Of a stretch of 64,000 bases of DNA, positions 60,420 through 64,000 are shown one piece after another. The DNA is taken from the NCBI GenBank assembly GCA_013823945.1, contig PNMZ01000001.1, forward strand, positions 248,001 through 312,000, written 5' to 3'. The notes under the pieces are model-generated. The model was given only the letters and a program-made list of their open reading frames with translations. It did no database searches and was not told the DNA's origin. The position numbers and the translations under genes are program-made. Each line of letters begins with the position of its first letter. Position 1 is the first letter of the stretch. The DNA is from a bacterium. Lineage in GTDB: Bacteria > Armatimonadota > Fimbriimonadia > Fimbriimonadales > Fimbriimonadaceae.

Positions 60420-62179
60420 TCCTCTTCCTTTTCTTCCTCTGGTTTAGCTGTCATTTGCTCGACAAGCTCACCATCAAAAAACACCCGGATCAGAAGCTCA
60501 TCACCAACCCATCGCACTCTCTCGTCCACTTCTTGTCCGGCGATCATCACTTGCTCAAACAACGTCTTGGTGCCCTGATCATCCGTAACATCAATCCGCA
60601 CCACCACATCCCGGCCCACGTCATCTGGAATCGTGAACTTGACTCGATTGGTGTGCCAATCTTTGCTTCGCACATTCCCCACACTTCGGTTCCCGTTACT
60701 GACCTTCAGCCGGATTCGTGTAAATCGCTCCACTTTCTTCCTTGCTTCCGGAACCTGAGAAACAATCAAGCCCTCATCCAATTCTCGATCACGAACCAAC
60801 TCAATATCAGTATCGTTCAGTTCAAGGTTCAAAGTGCCTGCAAGTCGCCGAGCGTCTTCAACTGTTCTTCCTCGGAAATCTGGAATCTCAACAAACCGCG
60901 ATCCTTTGCTCACAACCGCTTCAACTTTCGCTCCCTTCCGAATCTCCTCACCGGCAGCGGGAATCGTCGAAATAACGGCTCCCTCTGCGTGAGTCTCGCT
61001 CTCCTCCCGTCGCCCCTCCCGCAAAACTAATCCCAAGTTAGAAAGTTCTTCTCTGGCTTCTGCAATCTGCTTATCCGCAATATTAGGAACGGCCAGAGTT
61101 TCGGGCTTCTGTGAATTAAAGAAAATCCAGCTTCCAACAAATCCCAAGAAAATGATCAATATCAAATAGAACAGCCATGCCAACCAAAGGGGCATTCCAT
61201 CCGACTTCTCCTGATCCTTTTTCACCTTCTCTTTCTTCTTCTTCACTTTCGGTGTATCTTGCGGTTCCCCATCAACCGCATTGAGCTCGGGAGCAACCGA
61301 TTCAGCTTCTTCCGTACTTACCGATCCCTGGATCGGCCAATTGATCTTCTTACCAAATCTCAATGCGTCCTGAACCGCTTTCAGATCATTCAGCAAATCC
61401 TGCGCCGACCCATATCGTCGCCTCGGATTCTTATCCATACATTTCTTAATAATCTCGTCCAAAGCCATCGGCACCGTTGCCGCGACCAATCGGAGCGAGG
61501 GATACGGATCATTCGCATGCTTCGCCGCCATCGCTTGTGCCCCATCCGCAAAATAGGGTGACCGCCCTACCAAAACCTGCCACATCAGAACCCCCAGTGC
61601 ATAGAGGTCGCTCTGTGCCGTTGGCATATCGCCTGCAGAGACTTCCGGAGCGAGGTAGGGAGCCATCTGACCGTGAACCGCGACCGCTAAACTTCCATCC
61701 TGACCATAAGCCCGCCACATTCCAGGCAGCAGGAGCTTCGCTCCATCATTACTTGTTGACAAAACTGTTCTCGGCGAAATATCTCCGTGAATAATATCCG
61801 CTCCATGCAAAGCCTTTAACCCCTCGCACAACTCAATCGCCATTGAAACTGCTGCCGGCACACTCAGGCTTGATAGCCGTCGTAATCGGGACTCCAAAAC
61901 CGAACCGGGACTGTAAGCGGAGACAATGTAAAACCCATTCGACTCCTGCTGAGCCAACTCAAGTCGCTCAACTCCCGGATGATTCACTGATTTCAACCGA
62001 ACAATCAGGGCATTAACTTCCTTAACAAAATTCTCGTTTCTCGGCTCCGTCCCGGAAATACCCCTCACGAAGAAGTTCTTATCCGTGCCCTTCTCCGTTG
62101 ATTTATAGAGATCGTAGAGCGCGTCTGACCCCACCTCTTCAACGAGCTTATACTTGCCTCCGATCTCCTGACCAATCAT
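60416..62179 (-). CDS. PASTA-domain Ser/Thr pseudokinase
   Basis: This 587-residue membrane protein has PknB-type layout: kinase-like domain (~8-272), basic linker, membrane helix (~331-354), two PASTA domains (~360-495, 'VPNIADKQIAEAREELSNLG', 'IPDFRGRTVEDARRLAGTLN') and an extra C-terminal beta domain. The catalytic elements are mostly lost. The glycine loop is missing, the VAIK Lys reads Arg39 ('FFVRGIS'), HRD reads HGD (Asp133 kept), the following Asn is Thr138, and DFG reads 'LLPG'. The 'LAPE' motif remains. It should bind peptidoglycan-like ligands outside and act as a scaffold inside. It starts 4 bases before the end of an upstream small membrane-protein gene. Confidence 0.88.
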   Translation of the reverse strand: MIGQEIGGKYKLVEEVGSDALYDLYKSTEKGTDKNFFVRGISGTEPRNENFVKEVNALIVRLKSVNHPGVERLELAQQESNGFYIVSAYSPGSVLESRLRRLSSLSVPAAVSMAIELCEGLKALHGADIIHGDISPRTVLSTSNDGAKLLLPGMWRAYGQDGSLAVAVHGQMAPYLAPEVSAGDMPTAQSDLYALGVLMWQVLVGRSPYFADGAQAMAAKHANDPYPSLRLVAATVPMALDEIIKKCMDKNPRRRYGSAQDLLNDLKAVQDALRFGKKINWPIQGSVSTEEAESVAPELNAVDGEPQDTPKVKKKKEKVKKDQEKSDGMPLWLAWLFYLILIIFLGFVGSWIFFNSQKPETLAVPNIADKQIAEAREELSNLGLVLREGRREESETHAEGAVISTIPAAGEEIRKGAKVEAVVSKGSRFVEIPDFRGRTVEDARRLAGTLNLELNDTDIELVRDRELDEGLIVSQVPEARKKVERFTRIRLKVSNGNRSVGNVRSKDWHTNRVKFTIPDDVGRDVVVRIDVTDDQGTKTLFEQVMIAGQEVDERVRWVGDELLIRVFFDGELVEQMTAKPEEEKEEE

Positions 62180-62397
62180 GCTTCTTCCTCAGACGGATCA
62201 ACCTCTTTGCTCGGCACAAATGCCATGCCCACAATCGCAAGAAACAGAACCAGTGAAAGCATTGGCACCGGAGACGATTCGATTCTTGCCGAATACTCTG
62301 CCGCGGTTCCACCAAAGTACGCCGACAACGATGCTAAGTAACCACCAACGAGCAACAAACCCGTCACGCTCGCCACAACCAGTCGCATCAAGTCCAT
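62176..62397 (-). CDS. Small two-helix membrane protein
   Basis: This 73-residue protein has two membrane helices (about 4-27 and 43-63, 'MLSLVLFLAIVGMAFV') and an acidic tail (KEVDPSEEEA). It overlaps aroB by 10 bases upstream and the pseudokinase gene by 4 bases downstream, linking shikimate genes and the kinase-like gene in one transcript. No family is recognised. Confidence 0.75.
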   Translation of the reverse strand: MDLMRLVVASVTGLLLVGGYLASLSAYFGGTAAEYSARIESSPVPMLSLVLFLAIVGMAFVPSKEVDPSEEEA

Positions 62398-63416
62398 AAG
62401 TCCGCCAAAACCGATTGAACCATGTCTGGTTCAACGCCGTGGCATAGTTTACACTCGCCCGGTACAGTTACCAGACTCAGACTCAGTCCATCGCCAATAT
62501 TCTTTTTATCCCCTGTCATCAATTCAATGAGTCGACTCAATTCAATTTCACTTTTTGGTCGCACGGGCAGATCATAAAGGTCAAAAATTTCTGCCACATC
62601 AAATGGATCAATCTCTGAAATACCCGCCCGGTACGCAATGGCCGCCTCTGCGACCATTCCAATCGCAATTGCTTCCCCGTGAAGCAAGTTTGAATACCCA
62701 TCAAGAGTTTCTAGCGCGTGACCAACCGTATGTCCAAAGTTCAAAATTGCACGAGCTCCGCTCTTCTCTTCAAAGTCAGCCTCTACGACATCTCGCTTGA
62801 TTGAAATACAGCGCGCCACAACCTCTTGTAGATCGGTTGATTCTATCGACAATCGCTCACTTTTAAGATTATCGAGCAGTTCTACATCCCAAATCCAACC
62901 GTATTTGATGACCTCAGCCATCCCGTTCGTAAAATGCTCCGGCGGCAAAGTCTTAAGAAGATCAATGCTGAGCCGAACTTCCTTTGGATTATGAAATGCA
63001 CCCAGCAAGTTCTTTCCATGACGAAGGTCGATCCCCACCTTCCCCCCCACAGAGCTATCTACCATCGCCAAGAGTGAAGTCGGAACCTGAACAAAATCAA
63101 CCCCTCGATGAACTGTCGCCGCAACAAACCCCGCTAAGTCTCCCACGACCCCACCACCGAACGCCCAGATAACGCCGTTCCTTTTTAAACCTAATGACAA
63201 AACCTGATCGACGACAGAAAGATAAACCTCTGGAGATTTACTCGCTTCTCCGGCCCCAATCACAACGAGGCGTTCAGTTGAAATGGACTCCCGATAAATG
63301 GAGTGCAGATTCGAGTCTGTAATGACAACCCCTGAGCGATCAATTCCATCCCAAGTTGAGTCACTCGGCAAGAAGCGAACTTCGTATCCGGATGATCCGT
63401 CAACGTTAATGTCCAT
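62388..63416 (-). CDS. aroB: 3-Dehydroquinate synthase
   Basis: This is the second enzyme of the shikimate pathway, using NAD and zinc to close the DAHP ring. The start is taken at ATG 63416, giving 342 residues and an 11-base overlap with aroK; the upstream TTG at 63443 is less likely. Signatures are 'GVIWAFGGGVVGDLAGFVAA', 'VQVPTSLLAMVDSSVGGKVG', 'KNLLGAFHNPKEV' and the zinc His in 'NFGHTVGHALE' and 'LLHGEAIAIGMV'. All look intact. Confidence 0.95.
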   Translation of the reverse strand: MDINVDGSSGYEVRFLPSDSTWDGIDRSGVVITDSNLHSIYRESISTERLVVIGAGEASKSPEVYLSVVDQVLSLGLKRNGVIWAFGGGVVGDLAGFVAATVHRGVDFVQVPTSLLAMVDSSVGGKVGIDLRHGKNLLGAFHNPKEVRLSIDLLKTLPPEHFTNGMAEVIKYGWIWDVELLDNLKSERLSIESTDLQEVVARCISIKRDVVEADFEEKSGARAILNFGHTVGHALETLDGYSNLLHGEAIAIGMVAEAAIAYRAGISEIDPFDVAEIFDLYDLPVRPKSEIELSRLIELMTGDKKNIGDGLSLSLVTVPGECKLCHGVEPDMVQSVLADLWT

Positions 63417-63918
63417 CGAGTGCCACCCGTATTCTTTCCGCAATCACTTCGATTGGCTGCTCATCAACCTCAACTCGAACATCTGCTCGTTCATAAAGGG
63501 GGCGTCGAGAAGCATAAAGATCTCGCAACTTGGTTTCCCAATTCTCTGTCTGCAACAAGGGCCGCTTGCGACTCGATTGGTCGAGACGAGTTTCCAAAAG
63601 CTCAACCGGCACATCGAGGAAAACACTCCGACCGAGCCGGGTGAATTCAACCCAATTCTCTGATCGCAATACAATCCCTCCCCCTGTAGCTAATACCCGT
63701 CCCTCTGGTTCCAAATTTTTCAAAATCGAAGTCTCGTGATATCGAAATGCTTCTTCTCCGTAGAGTTCAAATAATTGTGGAATCGGCCGACCGAGCCGGT
63801 GCTCAAGCATCATATCCGTATCTTGGAATGGAACTCCAAGCAAATCTGCAAGCGCCCGACCAACCGTGCTCTTACCACTGCCCATCATTCCAACCAAGAT
63901 CACTGACTCCATTTTCAT
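63406..63918 (-). CDS. aroK: Shikimate kinase
   Basis: This 170-residue enzyme phosphorylates shikimate at the 3-position with ATP. It has the P-loop 'LVGMMGSGKSTVGRAL', the shikimate-binding 'FQDTDMMLEHRLGRPI' and 'GEEAFRYHETSIL', 'VLATGGGIVLRSENW' and the lid Arg. It is first in the aroK-aroB-small membrane protein-pseudokinase-rpe-ribD run. ATG 63912 is a possible alternative start. Confidence 0.95.
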   Translation of the reverse strand: MKMESVILVGMMGSGKSTVGRALADLLGVPFQDTDMMLEHRLGRPIPQLFELYGEEAFRYHETSILKNLEPEGRVLATGGGIVLRSENWVEFTRLGRSVFLDVPVELLETRLDQSSRKRPLLQTENWETKLRDLYASRRPLYERADVRVEVDEQPIEVIAERIRVALDGH

Positions 63919-63927
63919 TCATTCGAT

Positions 63928-63960
63928 AAAAAAGCAGCGGCAACCAAAGGTCGCCGCTGC
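63928..63960 (-). terminator. Intrinsic terminator of the gene entering from the right edge
   Basis: On the minus strand GCAGCGGCGACC pairs with GGTTGCCGCTGC (one wobble pair, 3-base loop) and is followed by TTTTTT at 63933-63928. It lies just upstream of aroK and so ends the preceding minus-strand transcript. The visible end of that gene could be '...GFGIP' with TAG at 63985-63983, but too little is in the window to annotate it. Confidence 0.88.
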
Positions 63961-64000
63961 CCGTCTTGACCGTCCTTCGAGCCTACGGAATTCCGAAGCC

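Overview
The window reads as chromosomal DNA of an Armatimonadota-type bacterium, probably close to Fimbriimonadia. This is inferred from gene content, with no database search. Pointers are three orphan prepilin-like proteins with an almost identical '[12 protein letters not shown]...LFPVFAQAK' N-terminus, two PEP-CTERM proteins, lipoproteins whose lipid cysteine is followed by a run of glycines, a MoxR/DUF58/VWA gene cluster, and short G-rich palindromic intergenic repeats. The cell plan implied is diderm: an RND-adaptor-TolC pump, a DUF3187 barrel-like protein and KdsD are present. No tRNA, rRNA, CRISPR, phage or insertion sequence was found. Most genes lie on the minus strand in tightly packed operons.

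Layout. 1-8 kb: a cut membrane gene with a DUF4166 gene, a PEP-CTERM protein, prepilin-like proteins, an ECF sigma/anti-sigma pair, a large beta-propeller phosphoesterase and small lipoproteins. 8-12.6 kb: a LacI-family regulator divergent from a glycoside hydrolase, with matching operators CGAAACGTTTCG placed at both start sites, and a PEP-CTERM trypsin-like protease. 12.6-19.6 kb: glpX, a methyl-accepting chemotaxis protein, a PAS protein, and a two-gene operon of a MinD/FlhG-like ATPase and a protein that combines about ten short FliM-like 'S-x-x-E-I-x-A-L' motifs with a C-terminal MshEN domain. 19.6-33 kb: a nine-gene operon of VWA, BatA-like, DUF58, MoxR, coiled-coil and ABC-2 transporter proteins. 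33-42 kb: small lipoproteins, a sugar nucleotidyltransferase, a cyclase-like protein, RtcB, cytidine deaminase and MutS2. 42-50.5 kb: a DNRLRE-like secreted protein flanked by repeats, and an RND efflux operon with an AbrB-type regulator gene, divergent from DUF3187. 50.5-64 kb: rpsR, a clostripain-like lipoprotein, a GGDEF protein, rplU-rpmA, arginase-kdsD, pdxT, ribD-rpe-PASTA pseudokinase, and aroB-aroK.

The strongest candidate for an undescribed system is the two-gene operon at 16846-19558. FlhG-type ATPases are known to bind the EIDAL-type motif at the N-terminus of the flagellar switch proteins FliM/FliY. Here a FlhG/MinD-like ATPase sits 16 bases downstream of a gene whose product carries a ladder of such motifs and ends in a type IV pilus/type II secretion MshEN domain. 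It could be a multivalent polarity or assembly hub for pili. Other points of interest are a clostripain-family protein with Cys replaced by Ser at the nucleophile, a PASTA pseudokinase, an RND pump with two extra membrane segments, a cyclase-like protein with altered transition-state residues, decayed gene fragments, and a recent perfect 90-bp duplication.
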